Assembly (NCBI RefSeq): GCF_001187435.1
Contig: NZ_LFXA01000011.1
Coordinates: 62,001-126,000 of the forward strand
Direction of reading: 5' to 3'
Length of the DNA stretch: 64,000 nucleotides
Source: Streptomyces caatingaensis
GTDB taxonomy: Bacteria; Actinomycetota; Actinomycetes; Streptomycetales; Streptomycetaceae
Shown here: positions 25,583 through 36,276 of the stretch, in pieces
How positions within the stretch are numbered: position 1 is the stretch's first letter
Layout: the number at the start of each line of letters is the position of its first letter
Made by a program: the position numbers and the translations under genes
Notes under the pieces: model-generated
The model's input: the letters and a program-made list of their open reading frames with translations, nothing else
What the model was told of the DNA's origin: nothing
Databases searched by the model: none

Positions 25583-27438
25583 CGGGGCGCGTCCCCTTCC
25601 GCGGGCCGCGCGGGGAGCGGGCCCGACATCAGCCGGGCGTACTCCTCGCTGGCGCGCAGCAGTTGGTGGTGGGTGCCGACGGCGGCGATCCGGCCGCGGG
25701 AGAGCAGCGCGACCCGGTCGGCGAGGAGCACGGTGGAGGGCCGGTGGGCGACGACGAGGGCGGTGGTGGTGGCCAGGACCTCGCGCAGCGCCCGTTCGAC
25801 GAGGGCCTCGGTGTGCACGTCGAGGGCGGAGAGCGGGTCGTCGAGGACGAGGAAGCGGGGGCGGCCGATCACGGCTCGCGCCAGGGCGAGCCGTTGCCGC
25901 TGTCCGCCGGAGAGGCTCAGGCCCTGCTCGCCGACCTGGGTGCGGTGGCCGTGGGGCAGGGCGGCGACGAAACCGTCGGCCCGCGCGACGGCCAGCGCCC
26001 GCTCCAGATCGTCCTGGTGCGCCCCCTCGGCCCCCATGAGCACGTTCTCCCCGACGTCGGCCGAGAAGAGCGTGGGCTCCTCGAAGGCCATCGACACCAG
26101 GGCGCGCAGCCGCTCCCGCGGCATCCCGGCGATGTCCTGCCCGTCGAGCGTGATCCGCCCGCCCGTCGCCTCGTACAGCCGGGGGATGAGCGCCGTCAGC
26201 GTCGTCTTCCCGCTCCCCGTCGCCCCCACGAGCGCCATGGTCTCGCCGTGCCGCACGTGCAGATCGACTCCGTCCAGCACGGGGGGCGCGTCGGGTGCGG
26301 CGTCGGGGTACCGGAAGGTGACGCGCTCGAACCGGAGCCCGCGCTCGGTGCCCGGTGCCGGGTGGGCGGCGCCGACGCCGGGCGTGCGGCCGGCAGTTGC
26401 CGCGTCGGGTCTGCCGGTCCCGACGGGCTCCGGCCCGGCGCCGGCGCCGTCCGCGCCGGGCGCCTCCGCGTCGAGGACCTCGAAGTAGCGCTCCGTCGCC
26501 GTCGCCGACTCGTTCGCCAGGGCCAGGAGGAAGCCGATCGACTCGACGGGCCAGCGGAGGGCGAGGGCGGTGGAGAGGAAGGCGACGAGGGCGCCGGGGG
26601 TGAGGGTGTGGGCGGCGACCTGCTGGACGCCGAGCACGAGGGCCGCGCCGATGGCCAGTTCGGGGAGGATCATGATGACGGCCCAGAGGGTGCCGAGGAG
26701 ACCGGCCTTGCGGAGCTCGGTGCCGCGGAGGCGGGCGGAGAGGGCGGCGAAGGCGCGCTCCTGGGCGCGGTGCCGGCCGAAGCCCTTGGTGACGCGGATG
26801 CCGAGGACGCTCTCCTCGACCACCGTGGCCAGGTCGCCGGCCTGGTCCTGGGCGGTGCGCGAGGCCCGCGCGTACCGCTCCTCGAACAGGCGGCAGAGGA
26901 CGATCAGCGGGACGACCGGGGCCAGGAGCACCAGCCCGAGCGTCCACCGCTGCGTCAGCAGGATGACGAAACCGACCGCGATCGTCAGCCCGTTGACCAC
27001 CAGGAAGGTCAGCGCGAACGCGAGGAAGACGCGCAGCAGCATCAGGTCCGTCGTGGCGCGGGAGAGCAACTGGCCCGAGGACCACCGGTCGTGGAAGGCG
27101 ACCGGCAGCCGCTGCAGATGCCGGTACAGCGCGGACCGCATGGCCGCCTCGACCCCGGCGAGCGGACGCGCCAGCAGCATCCGCCGCAGCCCGAACAGCC
27201 CGGCCTCCAGCAGGCCGAGCACCAGGACCGCCAGCCCGCCCAGCCACACCCCCGACGGGTCGCGGCCGGCGATCGGCCCGTCCACGAGCTGCTTGAGGAC
27301 GAGCGGGATGACCAGGCTCATGGACGAGGCCACCACAGCCACGGCCACGCCCGTGAGGAGCCGGCCGCGCGCCGGCCGGACGAAGGGGGCCAGGCGCAGC
27401 AGCGAGCGGACGGCGGAGGAATCGCGGTGTGCGGTCAT
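25579..27438 (-). CDS. ABC exporter half-transporter, degenerate-site subunit
   Basis: This 619-aa protein has six membrane helices (about 20-320) and an ATPase domain with Walker A GATGSGKTT and a canonical LSGGQRQ. The Walker B end reads LVLDDP, with Asp in place of the catalytic Glu, and the Q-loop reads AFEEPTLF, with Glu in place of Gln. This matches the degenerate half of heterodimeric exporters such as TM287/288 and BmrCD. No Shine-Dalgarno precedes the ATG; TACGCT ends 8 nt upstream, so it may be nearly leaderless. A hairpin spans the 34-nt gap after glgX. Confidence 0.92.
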   Translation of the reverse strand: MTAHRDSSAVRSLLRLAPFVRPARGRLLTGVAVAVVASSMSLVIPLVLKQLVDGPIAGRDPSGVWLGGLAVLVLGLLEAGLFGLRRMLLARPLAGVEAAMRSALYRHLQRLPVAFHDRWSSGQLLSRATTDLMLLRVFLAFALTFLVVNGLTIAVGFVILLTQRWTLGLVLLAPVVPLIVLCRLFEERYARASRTAQDQAGDLATVVEESVLGIRVTKGFGRHRAQERAFAALSARLRGTELRKAGLLGTLWAVIMILPELAIGAALVLGVQQVAAHTLTPGALVAFLSTALALRWPVESIGFLLALANESATATERYFEVLDAEAPGADGAGAGPEPVGTGRPDAATAGRTPGVGAAHPAPGTERGLRFERVTFRYPDAAPDAPPVLDGVDLHVRHGETMALVGATGSGKTTLTALIPRLYEATGGRITLDGQDIAGMPRERLRALVSMAFEEPTLFSADVGENVLMGAEGAHQDDLERALAVARADGFVAALPHGHRTQVGEQGLSLSGGQRQRLALARAVIGRPRFLVLDDPLSALDVHTEALVERALREVLATTTALVVAHRPSTVLLADRVALLSRGRIAAVGTHHQLLRASEEYARLMSGPLPARPAEGDAPR

Positions 27439-27441
27439 CAG

Positions 27442-27472
27442 GAGTGAGCGTACGGTTCGCCACTGACACCGC

Positions 27473-27478
<6 letters not shown>
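27442..27478 (-). terminator. Hairpin between glgX and the ABC exporter
   Basis: GAGTGAGCG and CGCTCACTC form a perfect 9-bp stem that starts in the glgX stop codon region and ends 4 nt before the exporter ATG. It could terminate glgX transcripts or mask the exporter start. Confidence 0.5.
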
Positions 27479-29800
<2,322 letters not shown>

Positions 29801-29947
29801 GTTTCGCCTCCGGCGGCTCTCGGACGGCGCGCCGGGCACCCGGCATCCCGTTCCCGGTGTCTGGCGGTGCGGCCTCGCCCCTCGTCCCGGGGCCTTGTGG
29901 GGTTTCTTGTGCTGTTTCCTTCCCACTCCTGCCCGGTTCCGCGCATG

Positions 29948-29965
29948 CGCTCACACGTGTGAGCG
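29948..29965. promoter_or_regulatory. 18-bp perfect palindrome between glgX and the L,D-transpeptidase gene
   Basis: CGCTCACAC-GTGTGAGCG lies in the shared 223-nt divergent region, 147 nt before the glgX start and 58 nt before the transpeptidase start. It looks like a dimeric repressor site. It is not a Crp-type TGTGA-N6-TCACA site because the half-sites are everted. Confidence 0.55.
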
Positions 29966-30023
29966 GGAGGAGCAAGCGAGTGCCCTGTCGTTTCCCGGGA
30001 GGGGCCGTGTCGTTGGGACGGGT

Positions 30024-31274
30024 GTGACAGGATTTGCCCTTCCCTGTGCCCTTCCGCGCACTCTTTCGCGTTCCCTCCGCGGGCTGTGCGCGCTCACCGT
30101 CCTCGCCGTGCTCTGCGGGTGCGCCGCGGGGGAGGCCCCGCGGCCCGTGCCGTCGTCCACGGCGCCCGTGGACGACCCGCGCCCGGCCCCGGCGCTGATC
30201 CGCGTGCTGCCGCGCGACGGCGCGCGCGGCGTCCGCGCGGCCGACCGGTTCGAGGTGCGGGTGCGGGCGGGCCGGCTGGAGAAGGTGCGCGCGGTGCGGA
30301 TCCGCGACGGCGTCCGCAGGGCGGTCAAGGGGCGCATCGCGCCGGACGGGCACAGCTGGTACCCCAAGGGCCCCGTCGCGCTGGCCGCCCGCTACACCGT
30401 CGACGCCGTCGCCCGGGACGCGGCCGGCCACCGGACCGTGCGGCACAGCGAGTTCAGGACCTACGTGCCCGAGCACCGCTTCACCGCGTCCTTCGTCCCG
30501 GCCCCCGGCGCCACGGTCGGCACGGGCATGATCGTCTCGTTCGCCTTCAGCCGTCCGGTGGCCGACCGGGCCGCGGTCGAGCGGGCCGTCCGCATCACCT
30601 CGCGGCCCGTCACGGAGGTGTCCGGGCACTGGTTCGGGCCCTCGCGGCTGGACTTCCGGCCGCGCCGGCGCTGGGCCCCGGGCAGCCGGGTCACCGTCGA
30701 CCTGCGGCTGCGCGACGTGCGGGCGGCGCCCGGCGTCTACGGGCTGCAACGCCACAAGTCCGTCTTCTTCGTGGGCCGCGACCAGGTGAGCACGGTGGAC
30801 GCCGCCGCGCACACCCTGAAGGTGGTGCGCGGCGGGCGGACGCTGCGGACGCTGCCCGTCACGGCCGGCGGCCCCGGCCGCGAGACGTACGCGGGGGCGA
30901 TGGTCATCAGCGAGAAGTCCGAGGTGACCCGGATGAACGGCGGCACGGTCGGCTTCGGCGGCGAGTACGACATCACGGACGTGCCGCACGCCATGCGGCT
31001 GACCGACAGCGGCACCTTCCTGCACGGCAACTACTGGGCGCCGCCGAGGGTGTTCGGGGTCAGCAACGTCAGCCACGGCTGCGTGGGCCTGCGCGACACC
31101 GACCCCGGCGGGGCGGCCACCCCGGCCGGCTGGTTCTACGGCGCCTCACTCGTCGGGGACCTGGTGCGGGTGATCAACTCCGGGCAGCGCAGGGCCCTCG
31201 CGGACAACGGGCTCGGTGGCTGGAACCTGACCTGGGAACAGTGGCGCGCGGGCTCCGCGCTGGGGGTGGATTGA
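30024..31274 (+). CDS. L,D-transpeptidase lipoprotein, copy 1
   Basis: This protein of about 416 aa makes 3-3 crosslinks in peptidoglycan outside the membrane. An N-terminal signal ends at a lipobox-like LCGC. Two Ig-like domains (about 55-270) are followed by a YkuD catalytic domain with HGNYW and the nucleophile in NVSHGCVGL. The GTG start is uncertain because no clear ribosome site is present. The next gene encodes a close paralogue with the same domain order, so this is a tandem duplication. The 165-nt gap between them holds no gene. Confidence 0.9.
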   Translation: MTGFALPCALPRTLSRSLRGLCALTVLAVLCGCAAGEAPRPVPSSTAPVDDPRPAPALIRVLPRDGARGVRAADRFEVRVRAGRLEKVRAVRIRDGVRRAVKGRIAPDGHSWYPKGPVALAARYTVDAVARDAAGHRTVRHSEFRTYVPEHRFTASFVPAPGATVGTGMIVSFAFSRPVADRAAVERAVRITSRPVTEVSGHWFGPSRLDFRPRRRWAPGSRVTVDLRLRDVRAAPGVYGLQRHKSVFFVGRDQVSTVDAAAHTLKVVRGGRTLRTLPVTAGGPGRETYAGAMVISEKSEVTRMNGGTVGFGGEYDITDVPHAMRLTDSGTFLHGNYWAPPRVFGVSNVSHGCVGLRDTDPGGAATPAGWFYGASLVGDLVRVINSGQRRALADNGLGGWNLTWEQWRAGSALGVD

Positions 31275-31439
31275 CCCGGTCGGCACCGTATGCCCGGCGC
31301 GCCGGGGCCGGTTGGAATGCAACGGTGACCATCACGGGGCCGGACGTGTCCGATGCGTATGGTTATCTATCGCCATGCGCGGATGCCGCGCTTCGGGGGC
31401 GCCGCGTCGCGGCGGGCCGTGCGATAGGAGACAACCGTA

Positions 31440-32672
31440 GTGAACGTGCAGCCGATATCCGGGAGAACCAGGTCGAGAGGCCGCCGGAGTGTGCTGTCCG
31501 CCGTGCTGCTCGGCACGGTGCTGACCGTCACCAGTGCCTGCGGCGGTGACGGAGGGGGATCCGGCGCCGCGAAGAAGGCCGGCGCGAAGCCCGCCGACGG
31601 GCCGTCGCGGGCCGTGGTGTCCATAGCCGTCAAGGACGGCGCGAAGGACGTGCGGACGAGCGGCGCGCTCAAGGTCACGGCGGAGAAGGGGACTCTGGCC
31701 TCCGTCAAGGTCGCCGACGACAAGGGCGCGGCCGTCGAGGGCCGGATGACGGGCGGCGGGTCCGGCTGGGAGCCCTCGACCCATCTGGCCGCCGGCACCA
31801 AGTACACGGTGGACGCGATAGCCAAGGACGACGAGGGCCGCGCATCCGCCAAGCACGTCAGCTTCACCACCCTCACCCCGCAGAACACCTTCGCCGCCTA
31901 CTTCACGCCCGAGGACGGCAGCACCGTCGGCGTGGGCATGCCGGTCTCGCTCACCTTCAGCCGGGGCATCACCGACCCGAAGGCCGTCGAGCGCGCGGTC
32001 AAGGTGACCGCCGAGCCGGCCGTCGAGATACGGCCCCACTGGTTCGGCAACGACCGCCTCGACTTCCGCCCCGAGAAGTACTGGGCCGCCGGCACCAAGG
32101 TGACGCTGAGCCTCGATCTCGACGGGGTCGAGGGCCGTCCGGGCGTCTACGGCAAGCAGAAGAAGACCGTGCGGTTCACCGTCGGCCGCCGCCAGGTCAG
32201 CACCGTGGACGTGCGCACGCACACCATGAAGGTCGAGCGCGACGGGAAGGTCCTCAGGACCGTCCCGATATCCGCCGGCGCCCCCGGCCACTCGACCTAC
32301 AACGGTCAGATGGTCATCAGCGAGAAGTACGACGTGACCCGGATGAACGGCGACACGGTCGGCTTCGGCGGCGAGTACGACATCAAGGACGTGCCGCACG
32401 CGATGCGCCTGTCCACCTCCGGCACGTTCATCCACGGCAACTACTGGTCGGGCTCGGACACGTTCGGCTCCGTCAACGCCAGCCACGGCTGCGTCGGCCT
32501 GGAGGACCAGCGCGGCGGCGGGGACCCGTCGGCCCCCGGCGCCTGGTTCTTCAAGAACTCCCTGATCGGTGACGTCGTCGTGGTCAAGAACTCCCCCGAC
32601 AGGACGATCCAGCCGGAGAACGGCCTCAACGGCTGGAACATGCCCTGGCCGGAGTGGACGAAGAACGGCTGA
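31440..32672 (+). CDS. L,D-transpeptidase lipoprotein, copy 2
   Basis: This 410-aa product has a signal peptide with lipobox TSAC (Cys near 35), a Gly/Ala/Lys linker, two Ig-like domains and a YkuD domain with HGNYWSG and the catalytic cysteine in NASHGCVGL. GTG 31440 is preceded by AGGAG at 31426-31430, 9 nt away. It aligns with copy 1 throughout the extracellular part, including GFGGEYDI and VPHAMRL. An exceptionally long perfect hairpin follows the stop codon. Confidence 0.93.
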   Translation: MNVQPISGRTRSRGRRSVLSAVLLGTVLTVTSACGGDGGGSGAAKKAGAKPADGPSRAVVSIAVKDGAKDVRTSGALKVTAEKGTLASVKVADDKGAAVEGRMTGGGSGWEPSTHLAAGTKYTVDAIAKDDEGRASAKHVSFTTLTPQNTFAAYFTPEDGSTVGVGMPVSLTFSRGITDPKAVERAVKVTAEPAVEIRPHWFGNDRLDFRPEKYWAAGTKVTLSLDLDGVEGRPGVYGKQKKTVRFTVGRRQVSTVDVRTHTMKVERDGKVLRTVPISAGAPGHSTYNGQMVISEKYDVTRMNGDTVGFGGEYDIKDVPHAMRLSTSGTFIHGNYWSGSDTFGSVNASHGCVGLEDQRGGGDPSAPGAWFFKNSLIGDVVVVKNSPDRTIQPENGLNGWNMPWPEWTKNG

Positions 32673-32677
32673 CCCCT

Positions 32678-32739
32678 CGCGGGTGCGGCGGCGGCCCGGT
32701 GCGTGTGACGCGACGCACCGGGCCGCCGCCGCACCCGCG
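32678..32739 (+). terminator. 26-bp perfect-stem terminator
   Basis: The arms 32678-32703 and 32714-32739 are perfect reverse complements over 26 bp, with a 10-nt loop TGTGACGCGA. It lies 5 nt after the transpeptidase stop and ends just before the -10 box of the next gene. There is no T-run. Confidence 0.8.
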
Positions 32740-32743
32740 CGTC

Positions 32744-32749
32744 TAACCT
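32744..32749 (+). promoter_or_regulatory. Probable -10 box of leaderless enoyl-CoA hydratase gene
   Basis: TAACCT ends 6 nt before the ATG at 32756, and no Shine-Dalgarno is present, so translation probably begins at the mRNA 5' end. Confidence 0.45.
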
Positions 32750-32755
32750 GGCGCC

Positions 32756-33523
32756 ATGACTGTGCATCTAGAGGTCGCGGAGGGCGTCGGCACCGTCCGG
32801 CTCGACCGTCCGCCGATGAACGCGCTGGACATCGCCACCCAGGACCGGCTGTCCGAGGTGGCCGGGGAGCTGACCCGCCGCGCCGACGTGCGCGCGGTCG
32901 TGATCTGGGGCGGGGAGAAGGTGTTCGCCGCCGGCGCGGACATCAAGGAGATGCGGGACATGGACCACGCCGGCATGATCGCCCGGTCCCGCGCCCTGCA
33001 GGACGCCTTCACCGCCGTCGCGCGCATCCCCAAGCCCGTCGTCGCCGCCGTCACCGGCTACGCCCTGGGCGGCGGCTGCGAACTGGCGCTCTGCGCGGAC
33101 TTCCGCGTCGCCGCCGACAACGCCAGGCTGGGCCAGCCGGAGATCCTGCTCGGCCTCATCCCGGGCGCGGGCGGCACCCAGCGCCTCGCGCGGCTCATCG
33201 GTCCCTCCCGCGCCAAGGACCTCATCTTCACCGGTCGTCAGGTGAAGGCGGACGAGGCGCTCGCGCTCGGTCTGGTGGACCGCGTCGTCCCCGCCGCCGA
33301 GGTGTACGAGCAGGCGCACGCCTGGGCCGCGAAGCTGGCCGCCGGTCCGGCCATCGCGCTGCGGGCCGCGAAGGAGGCGGTGGACACCGGGCTGGAGACG
33401 GACATCGACACCGGGCTCGCCATCGAACGCAACTGGTTTGCGGGCCTGTTCGCCACCGAGGACCGCGAGATCGGCATGCGCAGCTTCGTCGAGGACGGTC
33501 CCGGCAAGGCCAAGTTCGTCTGA
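32756..33523 (+). CDS. Enoyl-CoA hydratase/isomerase family protein
   Basis: This 255-aa crotonase-fold enzyme probably hydrates trans-2-enoyl-CoA. The oxyanion-hole motifs are intact: FAAGADIKEM and GYALGGGCELAL. The first catalytic Glu is in GQPEILLGLIPGAGGTQ. The position of the second catalytic Glu of classical hydratases reads Asp (AKDLIFTG), so a different reaction such as isomerisation is possible; that alignment is from memory. It stands alone between hairpins. Confidence 0.9.
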   Translation: MTVHLEVAEGVGTVRLDRPPMNALDIATQDRLSEVAGELTRRADVRAVVIWGGEKVFAAGADIKEMRDMDHAGMIARSRALQDAFTAVARIPKPVVAAVTGYALGGGCELALCADFRVAADNARLGQPEILLGLIPGAGGTQRLARLIGPSRAKDLIFTGRQVKADEALALGLVDRVVPAAEVYEQAHAWAAKLAAGPAIALRAAKEAVDTGLETDIDTGLAIERNWFAGLFATEDREIGMRSFVEDGPGKAKFV

Positions 33524-33833
33524 GGCGGAGGCGAAGTCGCGCCGCGCGGGCGCGAATTGACGGCCGCGGGCCGGACGGTCCCGGCGGGGGGCGTCCGGCC
33601 CATTGCCTCTTGTGGGGGAATTCCACGGGCGGCGCCGACCCCTTCGGGCGACCTCCTCGCGACCCTCCGCCGACCGGTCGGCTTTTCCCGGTCGCCGCAG
33701 GTCAGTTGGGGTTTGCCAGAGGTGGGACGGCCGCTGGCATATGTCGGCGCGGGGCCCTGGAGGGATCGCTTCCGGAAAACCGAATCCGAAGGTTCCACTC
33801 CCCGGGGGCCGTTCGGCCGCCATCATGGGGGGC
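33524..33833. other. Gap after the enoyl-CoA hydratase gene
   Basis: A 7-bp hairpin (TCGCGCC/GGCGCGA, 33537-33555) 13 nt after the stop is a likely terminator. The rest is less GC-rich towards 33700 and should hold the promoter of the next gene, though no clear boxes were found. There is no supported reading frame. Confidence 0.45.
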
Positions 33834-34337
33834 ATGGCGGGTCTGGAGGGAACGGAGCGGCCACGGCAGGCGGCGGCCACGGCCGCGGCGCGGTGGACCC
33901 CGGCCGTTGACGAGGAACTGGCGCTCAAGGCGCTCGAACGGTACGGCGATCCCACGCTCGGCGAGGTCCGGCTGCCCTCCTGCCCGGAGTCCACGGTCGC
34001 GGCGCGGCGGCTGACGCGCTGTGTGGTGGTGACGCAGTGGGGCCTGTCGGCGCAGCTGGCCGAGCAGGCGGTGCTGCTGGTCTCCGAGCTCGTGGGCAAC
34101 GCCGTACAGCACACCGGGGCCCGCCACTTCGGGCTGCGGATGGCCCGCCGGCGGGGCTGGGTGCGCGTGGAGGTGCGCGACCCCTCCCGGGGGCTCCCGT
34201 GCCTGCTGCCGGTGCGTGTGACGGACACCAACGGCCGCGGGCTGTTCCTCGTCGACCGGCTGTCCGACCGCTGGGGTGTGGACCTGCTGGCCCGGGGCAA
34301 GACGGTCTGGTGCGAGATGCGCGTCGCCGACCGCTGA
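33834..34337 (+). CDS. Anti-sigma-type ATP-binding protein (HATPase_c_2)
   Basis: This 167-aa protein resembles the SpoIIAB/RsbW-type serine kinases that Streptomyces has in dozens. The N box is ELVGNAVQHT and the G-box region DTNGRGLFLVDRLSDRWG. Such proteins bind sigma factors or anti-anti-sigma partners in the cytosol; no partner gene adjoins. ATG 33834 follows a GGGGGG run; ATG 33825 is the alternative. A strong terminator follows at 34351. Confidence 0.88.
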   Translation: MAGLEGTERPRQAAATAAARWTPAVDEELALKALERYGDPTLGEVRLPSCPESTVAARRLTRCVVVTQWGLSAQLAEQAVLLVSELVGNAVQHTGARHFGLRMARRRGWVRVEVRDPSRGLPCLLPVRVTDTNGRGLFLVDRLSDRWGVDLLARGKTVWCEMRVADR

Positions 34338-34350
34338 CGCCCGGTACGCC

Positions 34351-34393
34351 AAGAGGCCCCTGTCCGCCGGAGTACGGCGGGTGGGGGCCTCTT
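34351..34393 (+). terminator. Strong hairpin terminator
   Basis: AAGAGGCCCC and GGGGCCTCTT form a perfect 10-bp outer stem with an inner CCGCC/GGCGG pairing, 13 nt after the stop codon. The right arm ends in CTCTTC. Confidence 0.8.
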
Positions 34394-34716
34394 CATGGCG
34401 CCGCGGAGGAAGTGGGGTGTGGTCCGCGGCGGAACGACCGAGCCCGGGTCAATGGGGGTCGTGCCACCGACTATGGCAGACGGGACGCGCCGGAGCCAAA
34501 GCCGGTATGCGGGCATATCTGGGCAACCCGCCCATTGACTCAGGGTAATCAAAGGTGAGATGCGCCACGCGCCTTGCATTCCATGAATTAATCCGTTGTG
34601 CCTCTTATTTTTATGCGCCGTATGGAGGTCGTGGCGCGCCGGTGCTTGCGGCCGGTGCCGATGGTGGGTGTCATGTCCCCGTCTGAGTGTTCCGACGTCC
34701 GGACCCGGGAGACCCC
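34394..34716. other. Gap before the amidase gene, partly AT-rich
   Basis: Beyond the terminator the 34530-34620 stretch is notably AT-rich (TTGACT at 34535, then TTGCAT, GAATTAATCC, TTATTTTTATG) and must contain the promoter of the amidase gene. No single -35/-10 pair stands out, so more than one start or a special sigma factor is possible. There is no gene. Confidence 0.4.
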
Positions 34717-35391
34717 ATGGACGAGACGCCCTCCGGCAACGCGCCTTCGGACAGTTCACCCGTTCCCGCCCTGCCCCGCCGGCTCGCCGTCGGCGGCGCC
34801 GTGACCCTCCTGGGCGCCGCGGCCCTGGCCGCCGCCGGCGCCTTCGGCGTCGGCCGGCCCGCGGCCTCCGCCGAGTCCCGGCCGCCGGGGCCCTCCTACC
34901 CGCCCACCCACTGGATACCGGCCAGCGCCGCCAACTACACGGTGTCGTCCAGACCCGGCGCCTATCCGGTCGAGTACGTGGTCGTCCACGTCACCCAGGA
35001 GACCTTCCCCGACACCGTGAAGATCTTCCAGAACCCCGCGGCCAAGGTCTCGGCCCACTACCTGGTGGCCTCCGCCGACGGCTACGTCGCACAGTTCGTC
35101 CGCGAACGGGACATCGCCTGGCACGCCGGCAACTGGAACTACAACACCCGCAGCATCGGCATCGAACACGAGGGGTGGGTCGACCGCCCCGAGTACTTCA
35201 CCGACGCCCTCTACCGCGCCTCCGCCCGCCTCACCGCCGCCGTCTGCGACCGCTACGGCATCCCCCGCACCCGCGAGCACATCATCGGCCACGCCGAGGT
35301 GCCCGGCTCCACCCACACCGACCCAGGACCCTACTGGGACTGGGACCGCTACATGGATCTGGTGACCGGTCAGGCCCCGCGGGGCCGCTAA
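34717..35391 (+). CDS. Exported N-acetylmuramoyl-L-alanine amidase (PGRP/Amidase_2)
   Basis: This 224-aa cell-wall hydrolase cleaves the amide between muramic acid and the peptide stem. The N-terminus has PRRLAVGGAV followed by a hydrophobic helix (about 26-50), resembling a twin-arginine signal. The amidase domain shows the zinc ligands His in EYVVVHVTQ and His in EHIIGHAEVPG, with HTDPGPYWDWDRYM in place of the third-ligand segment. GGGAGA lies just upstream of the ATG. It lies near the two L,D-transpeptidase genes, so this stretch is rich in wall enzymes. Confidence 0.9.
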   Translation: MDETPSGNAPSDSSPVPALPRRLAVGGAVTLLGAAALAAAGAFGVGRPAASAESRPPGPSYPPTHWIPASAANYTVSSRPGAYPVEYVVVHVTQETFPDTVKIFQNPAAKVSAHYLVASADGYVAQFVRERDIAWHAGNWNYNTRSIGIEHEGWVDRPEYFTDALYRASARLTAAVCDRYGIPRTREHIIGHAEVPGSTHTDPGPYWDWDRYMDLVTGQAPRGR

Positions 35392-35394
35392 TCT
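35389..35394 (+). promoter_or_regulatory. Probable -10 box of the EF-hand gene
   Basis: TAATCT overlaps the amidase stop codon (TAA) and lies about 57 nt before the ATG of the EF-hand gene, leaving room for a short leader with its GGGGAGG ribosome site. Confidence 0.4.
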
Positions 35395-35451
35395 GTGCCG
35401 GACATCAGCACGCGGCGCACACAGCACGCAGCACCACAAGGGGAGGCCCAC

Positions 35452-35667
35452 ATGGCTGACATCGAGGAAGCCCGCACGATATTCGCCCGGTTCGACGCCG
35501 ACGGCGACGGCTTCATCACGGCCGCCGAGTACAAGAGCGCCATGGCGCAGCTCGGCGACCCGTACGTCACCGAGACGGTGGCCCAGGCCGTCATCAACGC
35601 CAAGGACACCAACGGCGACGGCCTCATGTCCTTCGACGAGTTCTGGGCGTCCCAGAACAAGGGCTGA
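35452..35667 (+). CDS. Small EF-hand calcium-binding protein (calmodulin-like)
   Basis: This 71-aa acidic protein consists of two canonical EF-hands with 12-residue loops DADGDGFITAAE and DTNGDGLMSFDE, both with Asp at positions 1, 3 and 5 or equivalent and Glu at 12. It should bind two calcium ions in the cytosol and act as a calcium buffer or sensor. GGGGAGG precedes the ATG, which fixes the start. It converges on the next gene, 21 nt away. Confidence 0.92.
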   Translation: MADIEEARTIFARFDADGDGFITAAEYKSAMAQLGDPYVTETVAQAVINAKDTNGDGLMSFDEFWASQNKG

Positions 35668-35688
35668 TCACGCCCAGGCCGCCCCGGG

Positions 35689-35997
35689 TCAGCGCGAGCC
35701 CCGGCGCTGCGCGCCGGCCCGGCGGCGGCTGTCGTTGCACAGCAGACAGCGGCCCCAGCCCGGAGGCAGCGGGTCGTGCTTGTCGCCGTAGAGCGGATCC
35801 ACGGCGCCCCGGGGATGCAGCGAGCAGCCCGTGGCGCCGTGGGCCGCGCCCAGGGCGCGCGTCGCGTCCATCGCCCGGCGCAGGGCGTCCAGGAGCTGCT
35901 CCGTCTCCTCGGCCGAGGGCGTGGGCTCCAGGTTGTAGGCGATGTCGGTGGCGGTGTGGAGCGCGCTGTGGAGCTCGCGCAGTTCTGCGTAACCCAT
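35689..35997 (-). CDS. Small conserved protein with cysteine pairs
   Basis: This 102-aa protein has an N-terminal helical half (GYAELRELHSALHTATDIAY) and a C-terminal segment with GCSLHPRGAVDP and GRCLLCNDSRRR. The Cys/His arrangement could bind zinc, but this is inference. I do not recognise a named family. The codon bias is that of a real gene, and the ATG at 35997 begins the only well-conserved-looking part of a much longer open frame. Confidence 0.65.
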   Translation of the reverse strand: MGYAELRELHSALHTATDIAYNLEPTPSAEETEQLLDALRRAMDATRALGAAHGATGCSLHPRGAVDPLYGDKHDPLPPGWGRCLLCNDSRRRAGAQRRGSR

Positions 35998-36227
35998 GTC
36001 CGCGAGCGTACGCGGCACCACTGACAACGCCGCACGGGAGAAGGACCGGCCGGGGGCATCAGACGCCCGACGGCTCCCCTCCTTTGCCGTCGGTCGCATG
36101 ACGCGGGGGAGCGCGAGCCGGACCCCCGTACCCGCCCGCACTCCGGGCCACCGTTCACGGGCGGCGGAACGCGCGCCCGGACCGCTCCAGCATGAGACAC
36201 CGGACGCGCCGGGGCATAGGACCGGGT

Positions 36228-36243
36228 GTGCCACCCGTGGCAC
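36228..36243. promoter_or_regulatory. Inverted repeat upstream of the AraC-type gene
   Basis: GTGCCAC-CC-GTGGCAC is a perfect palindrome with a 2-nt centre, and another GTGCCA half-site lies at 36249. It ends 33 nt before the regulator's ATG and is a likely autoregulatory site. Confidence 0.5.
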
Positions 36244-36276
36244 ATCACGTGCCAGCCTTCGTCGAAGATGGAGGGC

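Noticed and set aside
25583..27469. Upstream extension of the second ABC exporter frame through the first subunit gene
   Set aside because: It is the out-of-frame shadow of the partner gene; the true start is ATG 25582, overlapping the partner stop.
29801..29926. 42-residue N-terminal extension of GlgX
   Set aside because: It is Arg/Pro/His-rich without gene-like codon use, and a GGAGG site fixes the start at GTG 29800.
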